DNA of 16,551 nt from an uncultured Halomicronema sp. (GCA_937897665.1 CALCPB010000454.1:1-16551); one strand, 5' to 3'; shown: positions 1 to 8,768, counted from the first letter of the stretch. Translations and numbers: made by a program. Notes: a model not told the origin generated them from the letters alone.

Positions 1-674
1 ATTCCTCCCTTGGCAAATTTTTGGGGGTCTTGCTGTAGGTCACCGGGCAGTCCAATTCCACATGTCTACCCGGTGAATCTCGACCGGGCCATCATGCCAT
101 TGCGAGCCAGCCCTAATTTCGAATGAGGACGGTTGGCAAGTTGCCGGTATTTTCTAGGTAGCTGCGGCTCTGCAAAGGCTTTAGACTCATTGAAGGGTGG
201 CTCTTTGACGGTCATTGAGCAGCGGGAGGTCTCTGTCTCATTAACCAAGATTTAACAGTTAAGTGTGGCTCTTATGGCCCAGTCTTTTTGCTGAGTCATC
301 ATTTTCTCGGTCACGTGGCCTGATTTACAATGCCTCTTCTTCTGAGTCCACTCAGTGGATAAATTCTCAGTTTTTGCCCCCAAGGGTCGATGAATAAAGG
401 GATAGGGTCAATGTCCATCTGGGTAGGCTGGTGTTGAGCCAGTCCACTGTGAACCTACGAAGAGCGTCTGACTCATAGTGCTATCGAACGCAGGCAGCAG
501 GCTGGCAGCCCTGTCGCGAACGGAGCGGCTCAGGACTCCCGAGGCAATCAGCCCCCCAGGCATTTTCAATTAATCTCGGCTTTTATCCATCTAGGCTCGG
601 TGTCAGCTGGCCCCAACGACAGCTTGCCAATCACTTTTGGGGATTAACTCGACCGCTCATCGCTTTTACACCGT
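1..674. other. Long upstream region without a convincing gene
   Basis: I find no credible coding sequence here. A 60-codon minus-strand frame (66-248) and a short plus frame open at the left edge (1-123) show no recognisable motif and no good ribosome binding site. Small dyads are visible: CTGAG/CTCAG with a 4-base loop at 342-355, overlapped by an alternative CCACT/AGTGG dyad (348-358), and a near-palindrome around CACGTG near 310-321. Bases 430-570 contain several short GC-rich inverted repeats, such as GGCTG-G-CAGCC, so a structured leader RNA for the downstream kinase is possible. It matches no riboswitch or small RNA class I know. No clear -35/-10 pair was found. Confidence 0.5.
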
Positions 675-692
675 TTGTTGACGATATTGCCC

Positions 693-3600
693 ATGTCGAC
701 TTTTGCTCGTACTTTAGATCGCCCAGTTGTGAATTCTGCGCTGACTGAAGCCATCATTCCCAATCCGATTGTGTTGGGGCCCGAGACTCCGCTAACGGCG
801 GCGATCGCTCAGATGAGGCAGGCTCAAGTACACTCCTGTGCGATTAATCTGGATTTGGAGCGGGCAGCACAGCCGTTAATCGCCCTGTCGAGTAATTGCG
901 TGCTAGTCGTCGAGGCCGATCAGGTGCGGGGCATTTGTACTGAGCGCGATTTGGTGCGCCTAGCTGCAACCGGAGAGGGCCTGCAAGACTTGACCGTGGC
1001 CGATGTGATGACCGCTCCGGTGGTCACTTGGTCGGTGGAACAACTCACCAGTATCTCTAGCACGCTGCAATTTATGCAGCAGCGCCATATTCGTCACTTG
1101 CCGATCACCGATCAGCAGGGCGCCCTGTTAGGCATTGTCACCCCTCAGAGCCTCCGGCAAGTGTTGCACCTGATGGATCTCCTGCAGTTGCAGCCGCTTA
1201 ATGAGGTGATGCTGACCCAGATTGAGCAAGCGGCCCCCGACGCTTCGGTGTTGGCGATCGCACGTCAGATGGCCGAGCATGACATCAGCAGCATCGTTAT
1301 TACTCTCCCTGCGGCCCAGGGCCAGCGCGAACCGGTTGGCATCATTACCGAACACGACATTGTGCAGCTGCAATGTTTAGGGCTGAATTTAGCGAACCTA
1401 CCCGCCCACACTGTGATGAGCACGCCCCTGTGCTGTCTTCGCCCTTGGGATACGCTGTGGACGGCCTATCAGGTGATGCAAGATAAGCGGATTCGTCGCG
1501 TCGTGATTACGGATCAGGAAGGCTGGTTGGTTGGGTTAATCACTCAAACCAGCAGTTTGTTAGGCATCTCTCAAGCCGAAGAAACTGCTGAGGCGCTAAC
1601 CGTTTTAGAACAGCGCATCCAAGCCTTAGAAGCCGAAAAGCTTGAACTCCTTAAAGGGCATCACGCCGCGTTAGAAACGCAAGTGGCCCAGCGTACAGCG
1701 GAAATTCGAGCGCAAGCCGATCGCGAGCAGTTTTTGGCCAACTTTGCCCGCCAGGTGAGTCAGTCGGCCAGCTTTCAGGCCATTCTCACCTCAGCGGTTG
1801 AGGCGGTGAAGCAATTTTTGCGGTGCGATCGCGTCGTGGTCTATCAATTTGGCGAAAACCTAGCGGGTACCGTCATTGCGGAAGCGATTGAACCGGGATG
1901 GCCCGAAATCTTGGGCAGCTTTTATCAAGACACCTGCTTTCCGAAATGGTTAGAGGGTGAATACCTAGACGGTGCCCAGCGCATCGTCAACGATATTTAT
2001 CAAGCGGGCCTGCAGCCCTGCCATATCGAGTTTTTAGAATCGATGCAGGTTAAGGGCTATCTGATCGTTCCCATTATTATCAACGAGCAGCTCTGGGGCA
2101 TATTAGCCGCCCATCACTGTGCTGAAGTATTGGATTGGCAGCGACCCAACCTGGATCTAATTGATCGCCTTAGCATTCAATTGGCGATCGCCATTCAGCA
2201 AAATCAGCTCTACCAGCAAGCCCAAGACGAAATTCGCGAGCGTCGGCAGGCCGACCGGCATTTGCAGCAAGAACGTAACTTTGCTAAGGCCATCGTGAAT
2301 GCGGCGGGAGCCTTAGTCGTGGTGTCTGACCCCACCGGTCACATTGTGCAATTTAACGACACCTGTCAACGGCTTACCGGGTACCGCCTAGAAGAGGTGC
2401 AGGGCCGCCACGTGTGTGACTTTCTGGTACCGCCAGAAGAAGTGGAATCCGTCTGGCAAATCATGAGCAGTAGCTCCACCAGAGATGTGGATGACATCAG
2501 TGAAAACCACTGGCTGACCAAAACGGGTGAACGTCGGCTGATTGCCTGGAGCAATTCGGTGCTGTTAGATGCTGACGGTCAGGTGGAGTATCTCGTGGGC
2601 ACCGGCATTGACGTGACCGAAAGCCGCCAGGCCGAAAATGCCTTAAAGAAGAGCGAAGCCACCAACCGCGCTCTGCTAGACACAATTCCGGATCTGATGA
2701 TTCGGATGCAACCCGATGGCACCAATCTCGACTTTTTGCCTGCGCGCAACTTTAGGGTGGTGCAGCCCTTTGCAAACATGACGGGGAGATCGATTTATGA
2801 CGTCATGCCGACAGAGTTTGCTCACCATCGCATGAGGTATGCGGAGCAAGCGTTAGCCACTAATCAAACCCAAGTTTACGAATATACCTTTGAATACGAG
2901 GGCGAGAGCTTCTGCGAAGAGGCGAGAATTACCGTTTCTGGCCAAGACGAAGTCTTAGTGATGGTGCGCGATATCAGCGAGCGCATGCAGCTCGAAGCCA
3001 ATCGCCAAAAAACTGAGGCAGCCCTTTACAACATGGTGCAGGGCACCGCTGCCGTGACCGGTGACCATTTTTTTGAAGTGTTGGTCGAACATTTGGCCCA
3101 GGCGCTTGATGTGCGCCATACGATGCTCTCAACGTGCCAGGGCGATCAGGGACAAAGTATTGCTTTTTTCTCAGATGGTCAGCTGCAGCCCAACGTGAGC
3201 TACTGCCTAGATAACCTCCCTGGCCAAATCACACTACAGCAGGGGCTTTACAGTTGTTTAAGCAATGTGACCGAGCATTTTCCTAATGAGCTGCTGGTTA
3301 ATTTAGGCGTCGAGAGTTATTTTGGGCTGGCGTTACGCAATACTCAAAACCAGCCGATTGGCACATTGTGCATCTTTGACGACAAACCACTGACCAATCC
3401 GTCTCAAGTCGAAAGCATTCTGAAAATTTTTGGGGCACGGGCAGCGGCTGAACTGGAGCGCCAGCAGACAATGGACAAGCTGCGGCAGCTCAATCAAGAG
3501 CTCGAAGCGCGCGTCGTCACCCGCACGAGTGAGCTGCAGGATAGCAACACTGCACTGGTCGAAAGCCGTAATGATCTGCGTCGCAGCAAAGAACTTCTGC

Positions 3601-6128
3601 GTCTCACCATCGACAATGCCCCCATCGGCATCGTCACCATGACCCTAGAAGGCCAAATCATCTCTGTCAATCTATCTTTTTGTACGATGTTGGGCTGCCT
3701 GCCGGCAGAACTGATGGTGCAATACTTTGAAGACCTGACTTACCCCGATGACCAACCCACCCAACTGCCCATCACGTCATCGCTCACCACTGAAGAGGAG
3801 ACCACGCCCGCGCTAGAGCGACGTTTTCGCCATCGCGATGGGTCAGCCGTCGATGCGATCGTGCGCGCGGGTACCGTGCGCAATTTTGCGGGAGAGCCGT
3901 TACATGTGGTCGTCGATGTCGAAGATATTCGTGATCGCAAGCGGGCTGAAGCCGAGCACACTCGCCTATTGAGCATTTTGGAAGCGAGCCTCAATGAAAT
4001 TTTTATCTTTGACGCCGAGACACTCAAATTTAGCTACGTTAACCACGGCGCTTTAAATAATCTGGGCTACACCTTCGAGCAGATGCAGCAGATGACGCCG
4101 GTTGATCTCAAACCCGATTTCACAATGGCGACGTTTGCCGCTCTTGTGGCCCCGTTGCGGGAGGGAGAGGTCGATAAGGTTGACTTTGAAGCGGTGCACC
4201 AGCGGGCAGACGGCAGCCGTTATCCGGTTGAGGTGCATCTGCAGCTAATTCAGCGGGAAAACGAGCGCGTCTTTCTGGCGGTAATGGTCGACACCACAGA
4301 TAGCAAGCAGGCCAAAGAACAGATCAACCGTCAACTATTAGCCATGGAAACGGCGATTGACGGCATTGCGATCGTGCGCGGCGGCACTTATCAATATCTC
4401 AATCGTACCCATGTCCAAATGTTCGGCTTCGAGTCGGCCCAAGAGCTACTGGGTCAAAATTGGCAGACGATGTACAGCACGGCTGAAAAAAACCGCTTTC
4501 AACAGGAGGTCTTTCCCGCGTTGAGAGCTCAAGGGCACTGGCAGGGGGAAGCCATTTCGACCCGCAAAGACGGCAGCACCTTCTATGAAGAACTTTCGCT
4601 CACCCTCAGCGCAAGGGGTGATCTGATCTGTGTGCGTCGCGATATTGATGAGCGCAAGCAAGCCGAAGTGGCTCTGCGAGAGAGCAAAGCCCTCCTACAG
4701 GATTTCTTTGACAATGCTAACGACCTGATTCAAAGCATTTCATTAGTCGATGGTCACTTTTTATTCGTCAACCAAGCCTGGAGTGAAACTCTGGGCTACA
4801 GCGCCGCAGAGCTCGAACAGCTGACAATTTTTGATGTGTTGGCAGCTGATGCGGTGGCAACCTATCAAGACCTCTTCGCCCAGCTGCAGCAAGCTGGCTG
4901 TAGCGTCCATACCCCGGTAGAAATAACGCTGTTGGCAAAATCAGGAGAAGTCGTCCAGCTCGAAGGCAATATCAACGTGCGTTGTGAGGACGAAATTCCG
5001 GTCGCGACCCGCAGCATCTTCCGGAATGTGACCGAGCGGCAGCGGGCCGAACGCGCCATGCAAAATCAACTGGCGGCGATTGAGGCGGCTGGTGATGGCA
5101 TCGCAATTTTGGATCAAGAGGGGCGCTATGAGTTTGTGAATACCGCTCACTGTCAGCTCTTTGGGTTGACCCAGGCTGAACTGCTAGGCAGTACCTGGCA
5201 TCGCCTCTATTTGGCTGAGGAAATTATGCGGTTTGAACAAGAGATTTTGCCGCAGTTAATGCAGGAAAGGCAGTGGCGAGGCGAGGCGATCGCCTGTCGT
5301 AAAGATGGATCAACCTTTGCCCAAGAAGTGTCTTTAACCCTGATTGAAGGGGGCGGTATGGTGTGTGTCTGTCAGGATATTAGCGATCGCAAACAGGCTG
5401 AAATCGAAATTCAGAATGCGCTGCAGACCGAACGTGAACTCAACGACCTCAAGTCTCGGTTTGTTTCGATGACCTCCCATGAATTCCGCACGCCCCTGGG
5501 GATTATCGCCTCCTCAGCGGGAATTGTTCAAGACTACGGCGATCGCCTAGATCATGACAAAAAACACAAGCATTTAGTTCGCATTCAAGATTCAGTGGTT
5601 CATATGACTCAGCTGCTCGAAGACGTACTGACTTTGAGCCGAGCCGAAGCCGGTAAGATGCAATTAAAGTTAGCCCCCACGTTTATTCTTGATTTCTGCG
5701 AAGAAATCATTGAGGAACTCAGCTTTGATGATGACGGCGCTCGCATCAACCTTCATGTCGAAACGGCCCTGCCGGACGTTTTTCTCGCTGACCAGCGAAT
5801 ACTACGGCAAATCTTAACTAACTTGCTTTCTAATGCGCTGAAATATTCGCCTGCTCCCAGCGAAGTTTACCTGCGCATTGCCGCTTCTACCCAAAACATC
5901 AATATCGCGGTTCAAGATCAAGGCATCGGCATTCCGGCAGACGATCTCAAACATCTATTTCATTCTTTTCATCGAGCCACAAATGTGGGCAACATTCCAG
6001 GAACAGGATTAGGCTTATCAATTGTCAAAAGGCTGGTAGAGTCGCATCAAGGAGAAATTCTGTGTGATAGCCAGCTCAATGTGGGCACGACGTTTACCGT
6101 CCGTTTGCCATTACGTCCCTCGGCTTGA
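693..6128 (+). CDS. Giant CBS/GAF/PAS sensor histidine kinase with a predicted bilin-binding GAF domain
   Basis: This is an 1811-residue, apparently soluble sensor histidine kinase. I chose the ATG at 693; a TTG at 675 would add six residues, and neither has a clear ribosome binding site. Approximate order of domains: four CBS domains (24-92, 101-160, 168-226, 238-292), which generally bind adenosine ligands; a coiled coil (296-345); GAF1 (346-505); PAS1 (531-646); PAS2 (655-764); GAF2 (778-925); a coiled coil; PAS3 to PAS7 (969-1082, 1091-1203, 1213-1322, 1330-1450, 1457-1566); HisKA (1582-1654, SHEFRTPL, phospho-accepting His1596); and HATPase (N box Asn1710/Asn1714, G1 box DQGIG at 1742, G2 box GTGLGL at 1770). 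The kinase core is complete. GAF1 has DTCF (Cys415) and PCH (Cys443, His444), the two cysteine motifs of DXCF cyanobacteriochromes, so covalent bilin binding and light sensing are predicted. There is no receiver domain and no membrane segment. The likely partner is the response regulator 320 bases downstream. Kinase identity is near certain; the photosensor role is inferred. Confidence 0.97.
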   Translation: MSTFARTLDRPVVNSALTEAIIPNPIVLGPETPLTAAIAQMRQAQVHSCAINLDLERAAQPLIALSSNCVLVVEADQVRGICTERDLVRLAATGEGLQDLTVADVMTAPVVTWSVEQLTSISSTLQFMQQRHIRHLPITDQQGALLGIVTPQSLRQVLHLMDLLQLQPLNEVMLTQIEQAAPDASVLAIARQMAEHDISSIVITLPAAQGQREPVGIITEHDIVQLQCLGLNLANLPAHTVMSTPLCCLRPWDTLWTAYQVMQDKRIRRVVITDQEGWLVGLITQTSSLLGISQAEETAEALTVLEQRIQALEAEKLELLKGHHAALETQVAQRTAEIRAQADREQFLANFARQVSQSASFQAILTSAVEAVKQFLRCDRVVVYQFGENLAGTVIAEAIEPGWPEILGSFYQDTCFPKWLEGEYLDGAQRIVNDIYQAGLQPCHIEFLESMQVKGYLIVPIIINEQLWGILAAHHCAEVLDWQRPNLDLIDRLSIQLAIAIQQNQLYQQAQDEIRERRQADRHLQQERNFAKAIVNAAGALVVVSDPTGHIVQFNDTCQRLTGYRLEEVQGRHVCDFLVPPEEVESVWQIMSSSSTRDVDDISENHWLTKTGERRLIAWSNSVLLDADGQVEYLVGTGIDVTESRQAENALKKSEATNRALLDTIPDLMIRMQPDGTNLDFLPARNFRVVQPFANMTGRSIYDVMPTEFAHHRMRYAEQALATNQTQVYEYTFEYEGESFCEEARITVSGQDEVLVMVRDISERMQLEANRQKTEAALYNMVQGTAAVTGDHFFEVLVEHLAQALDVRHTMLSTCQGDQGQSIAFFSDGQLQPNVSYCLDNLPGQITLQQGLYSCLSNVTEHFPNELLVNLGVESYFGLALRNTQNQPIGTLCIFDDKPLTNPSQVESILKIFGARAAAELERQQTMDKLRQLNQELEARVVTRTSELQDSNTALVESRNDLRRSKELLRLTIDNAPIGIVTMTLEGQIISVNLSFCTMLGCLPAELMVQYFEDLTYPDDQPTQLPITSSLTTEEETTPALERRFRHRDGSAVDAIVRAGTVRNFAGEPLHVVVDVEDIRDRKRAEAEHTRLLSILEASLNEIFIFDAETLKFSYVNHGALNNLGYTFEQMQQMTPVDLKPDFTMATFAALVAPLREGEVDKVDFEAVHQRADGSRYPVEVHLQLIQRENERVFLAVMVDTTDSKQAKEQINRQLLAMETAIDGIAIVRGGTYQYLNRTHVQMFGFESAQELLGQNWQTMYSTAEKNRFQQEVFPALRAQGHWQGEAISTRKDGSTFYEELSLTLSARGDLICVRRDIDERKQAEVALRESKALLQDFFDNANDLIQSISLVDGHFLFVNQAWSETLGYSAAELEQLTIFDVLAADAVATYQDLFAQLQQAGCSVHTPVEITLLAKSGEVVQLEGNINVRCEDEIPVATRSIFRNVTERQRAERAMQNQLAAIEAAGDGIAILDQEGRYEFVNTAHCQLFGLTQAELLGSTWHRLYLAEEIMRFEQEILPQLMQERQWRGEAIACRKDGSTFAQEVSLTLIEGGGMVCVCQDISDRKQAEIEIQNALQTERELNDLKSRFVSMTSHEFRTPLGIIASSAGIVQDYGDRLDHDKKHKHLVRIQDSVVHMTQLLEDVLTLSRAEAGKMQLKLAPTFILDFCEEIIEELSFDDDGARINLHVETALPDVFLADQRILRQILTNLLSNALKYSPAPSEVYLRIAASTQNINIAVQDQGIGIPADDLKHLFHSFHRATNVGNIPGTGLGLSIVKRLVESHQGEILCDSQLNVGTTFTVRLPLRPSA

Positions 6129-6134
6129 GCCGAG
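6119..6134 (+). terminator. Hairpin spanning the kinase stop codon
   Basis: CTCGGC (6119-6124) and GCCGAG (6129-6134) form a perfect 6-bp GC-rich stem. Its loop TTGA includes the TGA stop codon of the kinase. No T-run follows, so it is at best a weak or partial terminator, or an mRNA-stabilising 3' end. Confidence 0.3.
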
Positions 6135-6448
6135 CGGTTGTGACATCCCTTGACATCAGTTAATTAACAGACAGCAGCTAGAGAAAGCCATAGAACAGAA
6201 ATCCTGAAATTTATGCCCTCTAGATCAGCTTGAATGCTCATACTAGATCAGCTCAAAAAGTGGAATTTTCCAGCCATTTCCGAATATTCTAGAAAGAGAG
6301 AAAATCAAAACTTGCCAAAGAAACTTGCAGATAAAATTTTTGATGTACTCTAAGAGAATTAACTAGCTAAGATGAGCCGTAATGCTCTTGCTTCTCGAAA
6401 AGTTGTCTTATTCTTATCAGCCTTCACCGTAGTATCCTCTTAGCGATC
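6135..6448. other. AT-rich spacer between kinase and response regulator
   Basis: This stretch holds no gene. It is clearly more AT-rich than the flanking genes, as expected for a promoter region. It contains TGACATC twice (6141-6147, 6151-6157), a TTAATTAA palindrome, the CTAGATCAGCT direct repeat (listed separately) and ACTTGC twice (near 6310 and 6322). A weak sigma-70-like pair, TTGCAG (6324-6329) and TACTCT (6346-6351) with a 16-base spacer, could drive the response regulator. The length and composition suggest the regulator has its own promoter besides any read-through from the kinase. Confidence 0.4.
6220..6253. repeat. 11-bp direct repeat, possible operator
   Basis: CTAGATCAGCT occurs at 6220-6230 and again at 6243-6253. 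The start-to-start distance is 23 bases, about two helical turns. This puts both copies on one face of the DNA, as in many operators. It lies about 200 bases upstream of the response regulator start. The binding protein is unknown. Confidence 0.4.
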
Positions 6449-7150
6449 ATGATTAAAATTCTTGTTATTGAAGATGATGCTTCGGTGCTCGACAATCTAG
6501 AAGATATTCTGACGCTTGAAAATTTTCAGGTATTCACTGCCAGAAACGGTCGTGAGGGTGTAGACATGGCATTGCGCCAGTTACCTGATCTGGTTGTCTG
6601 TGACGTGATGATGCCAGAAATGGATGGTTACGCCGTGGTTAAATGCTTACGCGAAGAGCCTGCCACAAAGACTATCCCCTTCATTTTTTTGACTGCTAAA
6701 GCGGAACGGTTAGATTATCGAGAAGGCATGGAGTCAGGGGCCGACGATTACGTGACGAAGCCTTTTCGTCCCCAAGAACTGATTAACGCGATCGAGGTAC
6801 GGCTAGCGCGCCATGCCTCGCTAATGCAGCCTTATCATGACGAAGCCCAGCGCTCGACAAACCTCAGCAAGCAGCTTAAAGACAGCACGGAGCTGGCCAA
6901 TATCAAAGAAAACTTATTGGATCAACTCTCCCAGGACCTGCGAGAACCGCTGAGCAATGTCAACCTGGCGCTGCACATGCTGGGCAAAGCCCGAACCGAT
7001 GTGGAACGAGAACGCTACCTCAGTATTTTGCGACAGGAGTATGCCCGCGAGATGCGCCTGCTCAAAGATGTTGCCAACCTTCGAGAGATGGTGACGGCAG
7101 AAAATCTGCAAGTGCTGCAGAAGTTCAACCTCCTACGCAAGCAAGACTAA
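6449..7150 (+). CDS. Response regulator with C-terminal degenerate DHp (HisKA-like) domain
   Basis: A 233-residue protein. The N-terminal receiver domain (about 1-120) has the acidic pair Asp9/Asp10, phospho-acceptor Asp52 in CDVMMPEMDG, Thr82 and Lys104 in VTKPF, so it should be phosphorylatable. The C-terminal half (about 149-222) has no DNA-binding, GGDEF, EAL or HD motif. It reads like the dimerisation helices of a cyanobacterial histidine kinase: SQDLREPLSNV (161-171) aligns with the H-box SHELRTPLxNI, and the ERERYLSILRQEYAREM segment (186-202) matches the second helix of such kinases. The phospho-accepting His is replaced by Gln162 and there is no ATPase domain, so it cannot autophosphorylate. 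It follows the giant kinase on the same strand and is its probable partner. Output may be by protein contact, for example with a kinase DHp bundle (inference). The ATG has no clear ribosome binding site. Confidence 0.93.
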   Translation: MIKILVIEDDASVLDNLEDILTLENFQVFTARNGREGVDMALRQLPDLVVCDVMMPEMDGYAVVKCLREEPATKTIPFIFLTAKAERLDYREGMESGADDYVTKPFRPQELINAIEVRLARHASLMQPYHDEAQRSTNLSKQLKDSTELANIKENLLDQLSQDLREPLSNVNLALHMLGKARTDVERERYLSILRQEYAREMRLLKDVANLREMVTAENLQVLQKFNLLRKQD

Positions 7151-7157
7151 ACCTATC

Positions 7158-8228
7158 CTAAGACTTTAAGAAGGCTACCAAGGCTTCTAGCTTTTCCCAT
7201 GCCGCGCCGCTGTTCAGAATCGTCCGGGCCTGCTCAATGCCACTGGCGATCGCAGCGTCCAAAGATTCGCCCTGAGCAATATCGGCAACTTTCAGCGCCA
7301 GCGCTGCATTCAGGCACACCACATCTTGTTGAGCCTGGGTGCCTTTACCCTGTAAAACATCTCGCAAGATCGCCGCATTCTCGTCAATCTCGCCGCCCCG
7401 CAGCGCCGCTTTATCTGCATTCACCAGCCCAAAGTCGCGCGGGTTGAGCACCTGAGCGGTGACCGTGCCCTTTTCCAACAGGGCCAGATCAGTACTGTCT
7501 CCTAGCCCGGCTTCATCTAAGCGCTCGCGGCCGTGCAATACAATCGCCTGAGGCATCTTGAGCTGATTCAACGCCTCGGCCATCGGCGTGAGTACCGATG
7601 GGTCAAACACACCAATTACCTGGCCGGTCGGCCGCAGCGGATTAACCAGCGGCCCCAACAGGTTAAACACTGTTCGCACTTTCAGCGTGCTGCGCAGTGG
7701 GGCGACGGCCTTCATCGCCGGGTGCCAGCCCCGAGCAAACAAGAAGGTGATGCCGACGGTCTTGAGGGCGGCTTTGGCTTTTTCAGGGGTCGCGTTGAGG
7801 TCAACACCCAAGGCTTCCAACACGTCGGCTGACCCGACCTTACTAGAGGCTGACCGATTACCGTGCTTGGCTACTGCGACTCCGGCTGCCGCCGCGACAA
7901 ACGCCACAGTTGTGGAAATGTTGAAGGTATGGGAACCATCGCCACCCGTGCCGCAGGTATCAATCATGGGCGTTGGCAAGTCCGTGTCTGAAGCGGCACC
8001 TCCCAGCGACTGAGCCTGCAATACCCGCGCCATCCCGGCTAGCTCGTCAGCCGAGACCCCCTTCGCCTGAATTGCCGCTAAAAATGCACCCGACAGCGTC
8101 GGCGGAATCTCTTCCTGCAGCCAGCCTCGCATTAACGCTTCGGCTTCGGTCGTGGCGAGAGAATGCTTGTCGATAATCTGCTGCAGCAGAGCCGACCAGT
8201 CAGTGGGGGCAGCGATCGCAGTAGTCAC
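7158..8228 (-). CDS. trpD: Anthranilate phosphoribosyltransferase
   Basis: A 356-residue cytosolic enzyme that transfers phosphoribose from PRPP to anthranilate, the second committed step of tryptophan synthesis. Family motifs are all present: the PRPP loop [11 protein letters not shown] (93-103), KHGNRS (121-126), [11 protein letters not shown] (131-141), RGWHPAM (166-172), [10 protein letters not shown] (185-194) and the metal-binding Asp238-Glu239 in RERLDEAG. The length is normal to slightly long. The start is the GTG at 8228; the next in-frame Met is residue 33, inside the N-terminal helical domain, so the GTG is preferred. The gene stands alone, without other trp genes, as is usual in cyanobacteria. 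It converges on the response regulator with seven bases between stop codons. The N-terminus carries a HIP1 octamer. Confidence 0.97.
   Translation of the reverse strand: MTTAIAAPTDWSALLQQIIDKHSLATTEAEALMRGWLQEEIPPTLSGAFLAAIQAKGVSADELAGMARVLQAQSLGGAASDTDLPTPMIDTCGTGGDGSHTFNISTTVAFVAAAAGVAVAKHGNRSASSKVGSADVLEALGVDLNATPEKAKAALKTVGITFLFARGWHPAMKAVAPLRSTLKVRTVFNLLGPLVNPLRPTGQVIGVFDPSVLTPMAEALNQLKMPQAIVLHGRERLDEAGLGDSTDLALLEKGTVTAQVLNPRDFGLVNADKAALRGGEIDENAAILRDVLQGKGTQAQQDVVCLNAALALKVADIAQGESLDAAIASGIEQARTILNSGAAWEKLEALVAFLKS
7169..7195 (+). terminator. Candidate terminator for the response regulator
   Basis: AGAAGGCT (7169-7176) and AGGCTTCT (7181-7188) can form a stem with one G-G mismatch and a four-base loop, followed by AGCTTTT. 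It lies just after the response regulator stop but inside the 3' end of the convergent trpD, so it would serve plus-strand transcripts. The stem is imperfect. Confidence 0.3.
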
Positions 8229-8463
8229 GGGATGAACTTTAACCTGTGCAAAGACTAAAAACGTAGGCTAACCGAAGTCACCTCACCGATTCTTGACCAA
8301 ATCTGAGAGGAGAAGCATAATCGCGTTAGCTCCAAACAGTACTCTAGAAGCTGACCCGCTTGCGGTACAGACACTGGGGCACAAGCCAACGACAGCCCCT
8401 AAAACAGCGGGCCTGAGCAGATCGTTTCCCTTGAGGAACCGATAAAGGCGACTACGCGACTGA

Positions 8464-8757
8464 TTAAAATGCCGAATAGGCCATCTGGGCCGCGACCTGA
8501 CTCACACCTTGAGCGAGAAACTGCAGCACCAAAAATCCCAGAATTGGCGAAAAATCAATACCACCCAACGGAGGAATGAGGGAGCGGAAAAGATTGAGAT
8601 AGGGATCCGTCAGCTGGCTGAGGGTCGCAAAGGGCTGGCTCATCCAATCAACATTGGGAAACCAGCTCAACAGAATTCGGCAAATGAGTAACACAAAATA
8701 GATATTCAAGAATGTTGCAAAGGCTTGAGCAAACATTCCGAGTAAAGAAGAGCCCAT
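8464..8757 (-). CDS. YggT/YlmG (Ycf19-type) membrane protein
   Basis: A 97-residue protein of the YggT family (YlmG in Gram-positives and plastids, Ycf19 on some algal plastid genomes). Two hydrophobic segments (about 8-32 and 70-92) flank a conserved hinge with RILLSWFPN (26-34), LTDPYLNLFR (49-58) and IPPLGGIDFSPI (61-72), the family signature. Family members are linked to cell-envelope and division-site processes, nucleoid distribution or cytochrome b6 maturation (CCB3), but no biochemical activity is established. The start ATG has a strong ribosome binding site 11 bases upstream. It may be monocistronic: the neighbours on both sides are more than 200 bases away. Confidence 0.93.
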   Translation of the reverse strand: MGSSLLGMFAQAFATFLNIYFVLLICRILLSWFPNVDWMSQPFATLSQLTDPYLNLFRSLIPPLGGIDFSPILGFLVLQFLAQGVSQVAAQMAYSAF

Positions 8758-8768
8758 TGGTCTAACAG

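Noticed and set aside
66..248. 60-codon minus-strand frame
   Set aside because: No recognisable domain, no ribosome binding site and no coding-like pattern; probably chance.
440..570. Cobalamin or glutamine riboswitch upstream of the kinase
   Set aside because: GCCAGTCCACTG only loosely recalls the B12 box and none of the conserved cores of either class is present.
7588..8013. 141-codon plus-strand frame opposite trpD
   Set aside because: Antisense shadow of a certain gene; its product is low-complexity Ala/Pro/Ser-rich text imposed by trpD codons.
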